Shown here piece by piece: positions 12,101 through 24,300 of a stretch of DNA of 64,000 nt (positions are counted from its first letter, which is position 1; each line of letters begins with the position of its first letter). The notes under the pieces are model-generated. The model had not been told where the DNA came from. It ran no database searches and saw only the letters and a list, made by a program, of their open reading frames with translations. The stretch comes from Dipylidium caninum (taxonomy: Eukaryota > Platyhelminthes > Cestoda > Cyclophyllidea > Dipylidiidae). The position numbers were made by a program, and so were the translations under genes. The stretch is taken from the NCBI GenBank assembly GCA_017562135.1, contig QEYB01000610.1, forward strand, positions 186,001-250,000, given 5' to 3'.

Positions 12101-15100
12101 ATTTCCACTGTGTAACTAACGGTGAGAGAGACGCACCTGTACAGTTGTGAGTTGAGTCGTTCAAAAGCCTGACGAGTGCTTTGGGCCAATTTTTCAGCAT
12201 CATATTCGACAGAACGGAGGATTGTGTCGATATCCTGCACCGTCCTTGTCAATTCGGAGGCCTCTTCTTTAAGGCTATAGTGCAATTTGAAACGGGGTAT
12301 ATCCACTCTTAAGAAATGGGTTTTAGCGTGGTAATATTTGCGGCACAAATGGCCTTGTTTGCTTCAAATACACAGGAAGTGGGTGATTCCGTGGCTAACA
12401 ACCAAGCACATCTCGAGTATCAGGCATTCGCATCACCTCTACCACCGGCCACTTGCGGACGGACAGAGGAGGGACGGGGCGATGTGATTAGGGGAAGTGT
12501 AAAGGATAAGTAAATTATTCTGCAACATCGAGAAGGTTCACTACGCAAAATTGATAAGTAGTGGAACACTTGCAGAAAGATCATATGCAAAAACTAAATT
12601 ATCCAACGGATTTATCCACAAGACTCACGCCCCGACAGTTTCAGTGGCGTTGCGTGCCTGTTCAGTCAGAGTACTGTCTCGGTTCCCAGAGGCGGCCACT
12701 TTTTCAGCGAAGTCGTCGAGTTCTCGCCGGCTCTCCGTCTTGATTCGCTTGTCCAGTTCGTCCAACCCAAGCTCGATCGAGTCTAGTCGTTGTGGCAGAT
12801 CCGGACGCACACACGGGGGCTGTTGTAGACTCAGAGTGTTAGTAACCATAATGCCATAAGTATGTTCACTTCTCCGATTTTAGGGCACCAATTAAAGTTG
12901 GGTAACCGCGTATGACCAGTGGGTATTTTTTACGGAACGAAAGTAAGTAGACGAATAACCAGATGTACCATCTCCTGGGGACATGGCTTTCGCAGATAAC
13001 TAGGTGTCGCGAGGAACAACCCGACGGAAATTGTTTTCCATGTAGCGCCGCTTGTATTTCATTGTGCCAAAAAAGCGCTCCTCAATTTAAAGAGCTCAAA
13101 CAACGGATCCTTGTTTTCTGACCATCCCGCATCGAGTAATCGACTTGGGGAAGTCCAAGAAGAAGAGAACAGCAAGTTTGCGAGTAAGCACCTGAGTGTG
13201 ATGTATTGCCGCCACTATCTCATCCAATAGTTAAGGTCTGTCAAAAATCCCCAATTGACATGGCGTTTCATCTAAAGTACGTAGAGAAGCTGAACTGCGG
13301 ATGTCTTCCCGAAAGCACTGAGGCCTAGCACCTCGGTGTCCATTTTATCAATGACCTGCACGTCAACACGTCTCGAATTCTTCATCCCCCCGGAATGGCC
13401 CTTCTCCCGACAGTGGCGGCGGGTAGACGGTTTGTCGAACGTGTTATGGCACGAATTGAGACGAACAAGGAGGAATAGGAGTTATTGCGAAGACCGGCTA
13501 TTTTGAGGGAGCTAGTCGGAAATGCAGGCCGGAGAATCACACCATCCCAGGCAACTTCCAAGTCGCGTACAATTACCGAAGCTAACGGAACTGAAAATGA
13601 TTCTACGGTTGTTGCAATCCAAACGCATTTTCACGGCTGGTCGCAGAAGGCGAAGGTTAACGGCTAGCGTCACATCGCCGTCGAAGGTGGAGGTCGCCTC
13701 GACGCGAGGGGGAGGGGGCCGTGGTGTTACACGGAGAATGCATTGCGGTAGAGAGTCGGAGAAGCGACGGTCGTTGATGGAACCTTGGCCAGAGGGTTTT
13801 GCCACACAACATTCCTTTCCGTAAGTGAAGTCGCCTCATTCCAACCCACGACCCATAGCTAGCCCAGTACGGATTGTAAGTGGGTCGGTGCTGGCATTTT
13901 GCGGACTAGATGTTTTGTTCCAGTTTTTTTAGCAAGCTCATCACCCAAAAATCGTACAGGCATCCTCAAATCAGGCGATCAGCAGCATTTGAGCGACACC
14001 GGATACCTGTCACGTCCGCCAACTCGAGGGCAAATTCATGCCGCCGGCGTGGAGGCGCATCGGTGGCTTCGCCGAGGCAGGGCGATGCGAACAGTGACCG
14101 GAGGGCCAACGGGAGCGGGCTGACCAATCACCCACTCAGACGGAAGTGCGTAAACACAGGTGGCCGGGAGGCTGCGTGTATGTGCGTTTACCTCATAAAA
14201 TGGATGGTCGAAGGACGACACGTTAAAACTACGAATACCCCTTAAGTTTCCTGTCTACTTGACCCCGAGTCACAAGCAGTTTTGAGGCAAGAGTGAATGC
14301 GCCGAATGGGTGTTATTGTTGAGTCGCGTCACTGACGAGAACGAATACGTGCCCAATCTTGACAACCACCATTTTGCACACATAAACGCCTCGTTTTACT
14401 TTACGGCTGTTAAATTAATGCGGATTTACGGAACAAGTGGAGTTGACTAGAGCCTGGTGCAAGACCACTCGAAACGAGCACGAGCGACACAACGATGGCG
14501 GATTGAGGCAATCCCGTAAGAATACATTTTTAAGTGGCATACACATCAGGACTGAGCCCGAAATCAACGTGCTTCAAGCCCACCAGATGCTAACTCATGC
14601 AAATGACTACACTAACGTCAAAGATATATGCAATAGGTAGGCAAGCGGTGAAAGCGACAATGGAAGAGACAAGTGATTGCATGCAGGCTTTTAGGGTATT
14701 CTAATCTGACCGAACGGCGAGCGGAGCAGACGCTCACTGGCTTTCCTGCTCCCTCCGACCCCCCCCCCCCCAAGTGCGCCATGTGCCCAAGTTACTCTTT
14801 CGAAAAGCCACAAAAGTAAGTGTTGAGAGGAAAATGGAGTGAGAGGAAGCCGGCTAAAGTGAGGCAATTGTTATTTAGGATGGAGACGACGTGTAAGCTC
14901 CTAACCGGAGGAAGCTGTGAGGAAGGGAACTAACTTTATGCGCCGAGTACTCAGCCAACTCTTCAGTAATTTTTGACGCACGCTCGAGGAGGTCGTGAAT
15001 TGTGGTCTTCAGCTGTTCGGCGTTGACGACAGCAGAGCCCACTGAATAAAAGGGAGAGAGATGGATAAAAGGTAAGTGGGGGCTGGGCGCCGGTGCTCTC

Positions 15101-15300
15101 TTCTGGGTCAACATAAAGTAACCAACCGTGACTGTTCTGTAGAGCCAAATTGTAGGCGTCTTGGATGGTCTTGTTGAGTTTCTCGATCTGCTCGTAAAGC
15201 TGAAATGTGTCACTGCTGTTGTCTAGGTCGGGGCTGCCACCACTGCCAAACTTTTCTGCCAGCTTCTTGCGCAGCTGGTGGACGTGTCGTTGCACGAGGC
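6163..15300 (-). other. Laminin gamma coiled-coil arm and C-terminus
   Basis: Exons 15-23 give about 600 residues of heptad-like, charged helix, for example [38 protein letters not shown] and [20 protein letters not shown]. The chain ends with [10 protein letters not shown], the equivalent of the gamma1 LPSGCF cysteine that disulphide-bonds to beta. A further 40 or so residues follow, including RRRRKRS and a Ser/Gly-rich tail. Exon 22 needs one extra base near 7472 to keep frame, or a weaker downstream acceptor. Confidence 0.82.
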
Positions 15301-18300
15301 CGTAGCATGGCGGACAGGGAAGACAACCTGCACTGAGGTCGTAGTGATTTTCCTACAAAGAAGATTCTGTTTCTTATCTGAGTAACGGGCTTTTAAACGA
15401 GTTAGCAGTTTTGCAACAACGGTTAGTGCAGGTAATAAAGGAAACAACAGTTTACACCTTTGAGGGTTCGCTACTAGGGGCGGTTATTCTGCGCAGATAG
15501 TAAATGCAAAAGCACTGCTTATCAAGACTACCTACTGACCTGAACCAGTAACATTCAGAACTGAAATTTAGAAATGTCTAATAACTCAATTCGAGTGAAT
15601 AGGCCACAAGATTAGAAAGCATGAGTAAGAAGCACCCCACAGTTAACGCACAAGAAGCAACGTTAAAACCTTCCTAGAGTCCGCACTACAGAGCACTCCG
15701 GCATTTATCACCTGGTCTGGCGTTATTAATGGTTGATTGGTGTAAAGACCTTGTTGATTTCGACGGAGACCATTGAAAAACCCTAACGCCACTCAGGGAT
15801 TACCTTTAGCGAATAAGGCGTAAATGCTGTGTAAATTTTTCGCTTTAGTCAAATAATACCCTCAGCTATATCACTTTCCTCTTATTCGTCAACTTGATTA
15901 ACGATGGAGTAAGTGGATTGTTGTGCATTTGCCAGAGGCGTTGTACGATGCTAAGAGCGCCTGATGTCAAGGTGTTTCACCAAGCCAATCAGATCTCAGC
16001 AAAGAAGCACACTGCTGCCGACTCGCTCGCGTCTCTGCATGCTTTACCTCACACTGGTCACACTTCTTCCCTCTGGCAAATGGTCGGCAGGAACAGTCGC
16101 CGTTGGGATTGCATTGGCGATGAATGGACCCGTAGGGGTGGCACTTGCAGTCTTGACAGCCAACGCCCGTGGTAAGGTTAAAGTAGCCCGGCAGACACTC
16201 GTCGCACTTTCGGCCTATCGTGAAAGGTAGGCAGTTGCAGTCGCCCGTGAAGGGATCGCAAACCTCCGATTTGGAACCTCTCGGACTGCAGTTGCACTCC
16301 GTACAGCCCTGAAACACACCGAGAAATGAATGCACCTACCTATAGAAGTCACTAAGCCAAGAGGGATTTATCTTCTTGTTTCAGAAAAGTAAGACAATTT
16401 TGCAATAATCCTAAGAGTTGGGATGAGATTGAGAATACGTAGAGACAAACTACCAGTTTAGAAAGGACGAGCAAGTCATTGGTGAAACACACACCTCATA
16501 TTGTGGAAGAGGTGGGGGAAAGATGATTTGACTGAAGCCATCCTCCACCATTCCCGTCGTCATGGAAGGCACATCAGCTCCTCAGGTTTGCGCCTCTGAG
16601 TTGCCAAACACATTTGTCTTACTTAAACAAATTTTAAAGAGTCTAGCATAGGAAAGAGTGATCAAAAGGTGAAAATATTGCGAATCGGCAAGAGGGTGGT
16701 GCGATGCACGTGTGACTGACAGCTGCGCCATGAATTCCAAAGTTGGCAGTAACGCGTTTATCATTTAGTTCAAAATCTCCTTTGAGATAAAGGAAATGTA
16801 TGCAGGAGACGAAAGAGACGAAGCCATAACTCTGCCAATACTACGAAGAAATCAGAGATATCCGGCAAAACACGATCCAATGAAAGGCAATGAGTAGATA
16901 AATTTGCCGCTGATAAGAATGGAGTAGACTGCTTGATAACTTCGAGGGCAGTCATGAGCGGCGATAAAATGATTGGACTCTCGGGCGGCAGACGCAAATG
17001 CGAAGCATCAATGTCCCCTCCTTTACTCTCCCCGCTGCCAAGCACAGAGAACACGAGACCGGAGGCAACACTTTGTCCGCCACGTGTAGGGAATTGTGAT
17101 TTCAGGTGCGTAATCGAAACTGTGGTGTTTCGATAAGCATTTAAAGTACAGCGCTACTTTCCCTTGTGCATGAGTACTTCCGTGTCTTCGTCGTCGGTAC
17201 TGAGTATGGGCCCGAGACCCCTTGAAAATCAAGTTGCAGGCGCAAAATTGTTAGACAGAAAACTAGTGGAGGACGTCAAATGACGAGATGTGAGATAAAT
17301 TTCCAGAAAGTGGATGTCCTAGAGTATGCGTCATGGAGTAGAGAAAACGTAGAGGGCGATCGGGGCCCCTCGGGGCAACAATTTGAGAGGGAATCAGAAG
17401 AAAATCAAAAATTATAAGTGTGCCGTAAAAACATTGGCCCATTAGACCTGCTTCCTAAGAAAACCCAGGCAGTTTGGACTTGGCATAATCGACCTATGAA
17501 AACCGACAGGATTTAAGCAGATCGTAAAAACATTAAGTGCCAAATACCGAAGGAGTTTATTGCCTTGATTTCAAGTTTCATCGCATCAAACCACCAATGG
17601 TAAATTTTTTCGCATATCTATTGTCGACACGCACGAAAAGTTGTGTGTACGATGTGGGTTTTGATTGACAGGGAGTTAAAATGATTTTACAGAATACAGT
17701 CGGATTTCCGTTCATCGGTAGCAAGATAAAGCTCGTCAATGTACTCATGTGAATGCCCGGCACGTGCACCAACTGACGTGACCAGTTGGATAGCCCTGCG
17801 AGGCCCAAGCAGTTTGAGGTTGTCTGTATTGTTACTCAGTCTAAGCGCCTTACAATGCACACCTTATGCACGTTAAAGTAACTTCTTCTAAAAGGACATT
17901 CTAATGACCTAAACGAATTGCCTGGTGATGACGACGTTGGCGAGTTAGGAGTGGAAACAGAGGAGGGAAAAGCACCGACCTTGCCAGAATTGAAACCGAA
18001 GAAGCCGTCGCGACAGCGGTCGCATCGGAGTCCAGTGACACCAGGCTTGCAAGGACACTGACCGCTTTCCTCGTCGCAGACGCCCAGGCCACCCTCCACA
18101 CCCGGCATGGCGAGTGTGCCTCGGGAATCGCAGTAACAAGGCTGGCAGCCGCGCGCGAAGGTCATCTCCGCCTCGCCGCTCCCCTCAGCCGGCGCGCCCT
18201 CCTCCACCTTCTTCACGTTCCGTTCGGTAGCCCGGGAGGCATCTCTCGCAGTGATCACCAGCCGTTCCAAAGAGACACTTTTGGCAAATTCCCGTTTTGC

Positions 18301-21300
18301 TTGTTTGTAGATAAATTAATAGGCATGTTAAACCACTTTAATTATGTGAATATGACTAGGCAATCCTGTCGAATGGCAAAGTGTCCACCTAGCTAAGGCC
18401 ACATACGAACATCAAGAGCCACTTACTGACAATCTGCAAATTAACCTAGCGCGTAATGTCTTTGAAAGTAAAGTTAGCAAGTGTCGTTAAAAGGGAGGGG
18501 ACAAATTTGCAACGGAGATCAGAAGATTCCTCAGTAATAACTATATAAAAAGGTGCTCTCCGGATGGTACCGGATGTTTGATGGCTTTGCGTGGGAACGA
18601 GATGCAAATGATGAGGCGTGAAGCATCTGAACTCATAGCTTACGGGTCACAGTTGTCGGTGGCTCGCAAATCAGTGTTTTTTGAGCAGTCACACGGTTGG
18701 CAAGGAATGCCATTTGTCGGGTCACCAAAGAAGTTCTCTGCACATCTTTCACAGTGATCACCTGTTAGTGAAGTAAATAAGGCATCAGTGGAAAAGTGCA
18801 GGGCAGGAGGAGGGGGCGAAGAATCTCGCTGTGGATTGGGGCAAACTTTATGCATGCATTCCAAATGCACCGTTAGTCCAGCCTTCCCTTTTCACTTTTC
18901 AAATCCTCACTCTACCACCGTGTAATCGTGCATATGGCAATGGCTCAAACAAAACATGAGACAGAAGGTCCACGAATAAAAAATACTTAATTAATAAATG
19001 CCCAAAAATGTACGGCTGAAGGCGCAAAGTAGTGCCAAATTTGCAACCTCAGAGAGAGAGAGAAAAACCCCACCGGACAGCCTGACATCGCCGTTTGATG
19101 TGAACAGGAGTTTCACTTTGCATACTTGTGGAATTTGAATCAGAGAACGCACTCCCGAGGCAGATCTTGGACACAGTCAATATAGAGCAAGACCAAAGAG
19201 TAGAGCCCCGTTAAGTGTGAAAAAATTTCTGGATAAGTAAGCAGCCTAAAATAATCCTCAACAGGAGAAGTGGAGCGCGTGAGACAAGAAGTAGATGAGC
19301 ATGCACTTTACTGAGTGACAATTAACGGGAAATGAGAGTAGAAAGGAGGGAATTCCTGTGAGTTTGTTAGAAGTGAATGACGCGCCACCACCTTACTCAC
19401 ATGAATGGTAAACTCGGAGCACCGCAAGGATGTGTTAGGCACATAATCTCGTCCGGAGCCTTGCTTAAGTAAAGCAGACAGTAAATGCGTGTACATAAGA
19501 GCTGATCGTATTGCATGCACGTCGCTTACTTCCAGCCGAGTGTATGGAAGACAGTGGGCACTCATATACAATTCTACTCATTATGGATAGACGGGAAAAG
19601 GATAAAAGAAAACACCAAAAGAGTTGTCACGCCCGCGGGGCACCCGAAGGCTTGACTTGCTTAAATAAGAAACCTTAACCCTCTCATGAATGAGGAAAAA
19701 GATAGTCATTAAAGTCGACTTTTTCACACAGGCCTCAAGGTGAGTAAACAATTTTTGGATTCGGAACGCTCATTTCTGACTTAAAAGAAGTTGATTTTGG
19801 ACGAGCAAATGTAACATACTCTTCGGGTCTTGCTAGGGTAAATTGAGACAAATTGAGTAAAGGAAATTTGAGGAGTCTCCGTTCCTGGACGAATAGATAA
19901 GTTGAGACCAACCTTTTCAACAATCTTTGGACATTAGGTAAAATGTTTTATGCACAGGGATCACTCAAAGTTCCTTCCTCGTTCGCCAACACGTTGGTGT
20001 GAACAGTCTGAGTTGTTCATCGCACCCCTTCGCAACGGCCGTATGCCCTAAATCCACCTCCACATACGAGTTTTCAACGATGTTTAAACTGATTCCTCAA
20101 TATCATAAGGGATTTTGTGACGTGCATGGACCGTTTAGTGGTCAGTCACAGTACGCATGAATGTTGACTGGAAGTGTTTCGTTCAATGTAAATTCGAAAC
20201 AGCGAAAGCTGATCACCAAAAAACAGAAGAAATCTTAAACTGTCGAAGGGAATGAGGCCTATTGGGAAAACTTACAAAACAGGACAGTAAGTGACCCTGA
20301 AAATGTCGCCAATTAAAGGGTTATGGCCTTGCAGAAGCCTTTAAATTTGGCAAAACACAAACCATCAAAAGGTAAGTGGGCAAAGTAAATAAGTACAGAA
20401 TCACGTGCCTCTCAAAGTTAACATAAACTCAAAGAGGAAAGCTAAAGGTAATCGGGCTTTGGTAACATTTTTAGAAGCGAGGATGCTAGCAATACGATTA
20501 GTTTCCGCAACCCGGAAAAAATGGAGAGATGATGGCTCCAGTTGAGAAGAAAATCATTCGGCTGAATAACAATTTACCAAGAATAGCGTGCGACGCATCT
20601 CATTGATGAATTGATATGCGAAAATGGGGATTTACAAAGCCTACCTGTCCTATTATCCGGGCAGTCGACGCAGACTACAGCGTGTCTCTCCAGAGGAAGA
20701 AGCGTTTCGACACACTTAGCACCGTAGGGACATGGACAAGGTTTACAAGCGTCTTTGCTATCAGGAAGAGCTAGCGCGTTGCCAAAGAATCCATCAGCAC
20801 AGCGGTCGCAGAAGAGGCCACCCGTATTGTGTTGACAGTCGCATTTACCTGATTGGATTCGAGTACGAAGGGAGGCAACATTAATTGGAAAAAATTTCTC
20901 CATAAAAAGTAAAGGGAGAATCCACTCTAGTAGATTCATAATTGAAGGCTAACGCTTTCATTTGAGCACGTTATACCTGATTCAGGATCACAAGTCTGAG
21001 AATTGTTGTTGCAGGTGCAGGGGATGCAAATGGCAGTGGGGGGTCCGCCGCTCGGCTCCCGTCGATAGCCCTGCAGACACATGTCGCAACTGGGACCGGT
21101 GTAGCCTTGTGGGCACCGGCAGATTTCCTTTCGCACTTCCTCCTGGGGGTCAAGCCACACTGTAAGCGTTAGCAGAAATGTCAGACATGTAGTAGATAGC
21201 AGCCGAAACTGAACAGTCATTTAAAGGAATAAGACGATTATTTACTCCCGCTGACGCAGAATGGGCAATCATTCGGTCTTTCACGGCATAGGCATTCAAG

Positions 21301-24300
21301 TTCTCCCCTGCTATTTTGAGTGCATCCAATGTCGAGAGTTTTTTTGTCTAAAAGGAAACGTTAGGAATCATTATTGAGACTAAATGTTTGGATTATAACT
21401 TACGCATTATTTATTTTCAATGAATAAACAGGACAAGGAGCAATGAAATGGTAGTCCAAGTTACCTTGTTTAAAGCAGACTGAACACGGACTTGTCCCAT
21501 TGGGGCAGCCAAAGATTACTTTTCCAGCTTCTTCAAATTCCTTCACTTCAATCTCCATCACTGGAATAAGTAAGGCGGATAGCAAGTAAACGAGAGAGCA
21601 TGGATTATTAAAATTACTAGCCGACTCGCCATTGATAACAACAAGAGAACCTACTTGGCACAACTTCCCCATTGCTCTCACGTCCCAGTTCGCATTCTGA
21701 TGAATGTCCACTGCAGAAACACTGCTTGCACCCGAGGGGATCATTGTCCATCATTCCAAAGGTGCCCGGTTTGCATCTTCAGCCAATGGTATTAGAAGGG
21801 GTTAATGAAGAAAAATGAGGCTACTCACAACGCATTAATAGCCCACCTTTCACATCTTTTACCGATGACGTTAGTTTTACACACGCAGTCGCCGGTGTAG
21901 GGGTCGCATTGGGGCTGATTATTTAAGCTTCCGCCAATATTGCAGTCGCAGGGTCTGTATAATACGTCAGAAGAGCCAGTTGGAAGCACAGATTTCTTTA
22001 AAATTTACCAATGATATGCTTACTGGCAACCGCTTGAAGTGAAGGAGTGGTGGTCGGGAAGGCAGCGATCACAGCGTTTACCTCCTACGCCCGGTTTACA
22101 ATTGCACTGACCGTCGGAAGAGCACTTATTCTCGCCACCTTCTTGCGCTCCTATAGGATCACAGCCACAGGGGAGGCAAACGGAGGGCCGGTCGGGGTCT
22201 GGATAATGGCCGGGGAGACAAAGCTCGCAATGCTTTCCCCTTGTGTTGTTGCCACAACCGACACAGATTCCTCCCGACCCTGAATTTTGGTACTCGATCT
22301 CGTCGAACTCACAGTAATCCGAGTTGCCGTTGCATTCACAAGCTTAACCAATGTTTAAGCAAAGTTGTCTAACCGCCCACACAATATTTAGATGTAATTC
22401 CAAGCAAGTGATATGAATTTTGCAAAAAATTTATCACGTTCTCAAGGGGATCTTAGACCACATTCAAGTTGGGGGCATCTATGCGGATATCTACCATCCA
22501 TCCCTCCATCCATGTTGACACTCTTGTATCCCACAATTTCTATTTAAGTTCATATGCTGAGAAAAACACTTAAATGTCCTAAGTTCAGAACATTTGTTGC
22601 CTGACTTTTACTTCGATGTTTCTTAAGGGGGGCCTCAATCAGCGAGTGTATAACTTTGGAAGGGAATAAGGAATGAGAAAAAGGTGGCAATAATTGGCTC
22701 GAACAAATTTGACGAAAATCAATTGGGTAAGTGGGATGGAAGGAGTGAGGCGAGAGTTGGAAATACCTTTGCACGCATGAGCGTTGTCAGGTGTAGCTGG
22801 TTGCCAAGGCATGTCCATGTAGCCGGGAGCACACCGCTCGCAGTTATCGCCAACAGTGTGGTGGGCGGGGTCGCAAACACACACCAATTTGGGGTTGGGA
22901 CCATAGCCACCCACCGGGCTACAATCGTTGCCATGGCCGTTACACATGCATCTGTTGGCAGATAAACACATTGTAAGCGAAAGGACTCCCCTTCACCGTT
23001 CAGATTATTTCAAATTCCACCGCACTGCTATAGTCAGAAGCCGGATGTTAGCGCGAATTTGTAGCCCAACAGACTAGCAATGAGGAATAAGTTAGGGCGA
23101 TCAATACAAATCAAGGAATATGGGGACCCCAAATGCCATGTTCTTTCAGATTTTGTAGCACAAAGTATCTCCACACCTGCTAATTTCGAAATTTTATTAA
23201 GGCACAGAATAGCTATCATTGGGAGAGTAGACTTACCGACCACCTACTGTGAACTTTCGGATAGCAAAATAGTAAGTCAAAAGAGTGTCTCGTTCAGCAT
23301 TGGCCTCATCGCCGAAAGTGTGCATCTTCAGCAGTTCCACTTTGATCTGACTGGCAGTACTCCACTCCTAAATTGCAAGTACAACTAGGTATTCACACAT
23401 CACCATCTCCATAAATATCGTCACAAGTCATTTTTCTCTTCGTTAAGATATATATAACGACTCGTATATTATGCGCTTATGTCAATGACGTCAGTTGCAC
23501 ATATTCCAACAGCTATGTTACTTTATTCACAAAAAAAAGTAAAAAAATACCAAGCAAGACACGTCGCCCATTTACATTCTATATTTCCTACTCATGATGT
23601 TAGTGAACAGTTATTTGTTAACTCGCATGTCTACTAACCTGGAGTGCGGGATTACTGAAAAAGTGGTCCGTACCAGGTCGGCCGTTGATGACGGAGAAGA
23701 TTATTTCGCCATCGTAGAGAGGTTGAAGAGTGGAATACTCCTCGCGACAGATGACTTCATCCGGTCGGGAGAAACTGGGCAAGGGCTCGTAAGTCATATT
23801 GAAGTAGGTGAGACAGTTACTCGAGAAGTAAGCCCAGGGAAGCCACGGTGCTTCGTCGTCCATCTTTTTATAGATCACCATCGCGTGGGGTCGCGGCGAC
23901 TTGAACTGGAGGTACACGTAGTTCACGTAAAATTTGGTGCCTATGCGAAAATAAAACAGAATTTACAAGTTCCATTAGGGATAAAATCAAAAGACACCAC
24001 TTATTAATTTAAAAGCCTTCCTTTATTAAATTGGCAAAAGGGTGAGTTAATCTTCTGCATTAGCGTATGAGAAAACAGCACAACAATCACTCAAATCTGT
24101 CTCGCGCAACCTTTCGGGAGCCGGTTTCGGAAACATTTATCAACGTGCATTTAGATTAACCTGAAAATTACTAGCAGAAGAAAAAGAACTGCTAATCAGA
24201 AAAGTTCGCAACCCAGTCAAGTTCCGGGATTTCCTTCAAGACTTACAAAAAAATGACTTTGTATTTATGGATTTTCCCAGATAATGAGTATTTCTATGAC

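Noticed and set aside
13510..14250. Several overlapping frames of about 100 codons in a laminin intron
   Set aside because: Arginine-rich frames in all phases caused by local GC richness; no domain resemblance.
18180..18230. A 42-nt GT-AG intron in laminin exon 13 as the cause of the frame change
   Set aside because: All GT-AG pairs in the interval have lengths of 0 or 2 modulo 3, whereas 1 is needed.
19052..19064. Short AG microsatellite
   Set aside because: Too short and commonplace to annotate as a feature of interest.
23594..24007. Plus-strand frame of 137 codons
   Set aside because: Antisense to laminin exon 2 and unlike any family; the minus strand matches the LN domain closely.
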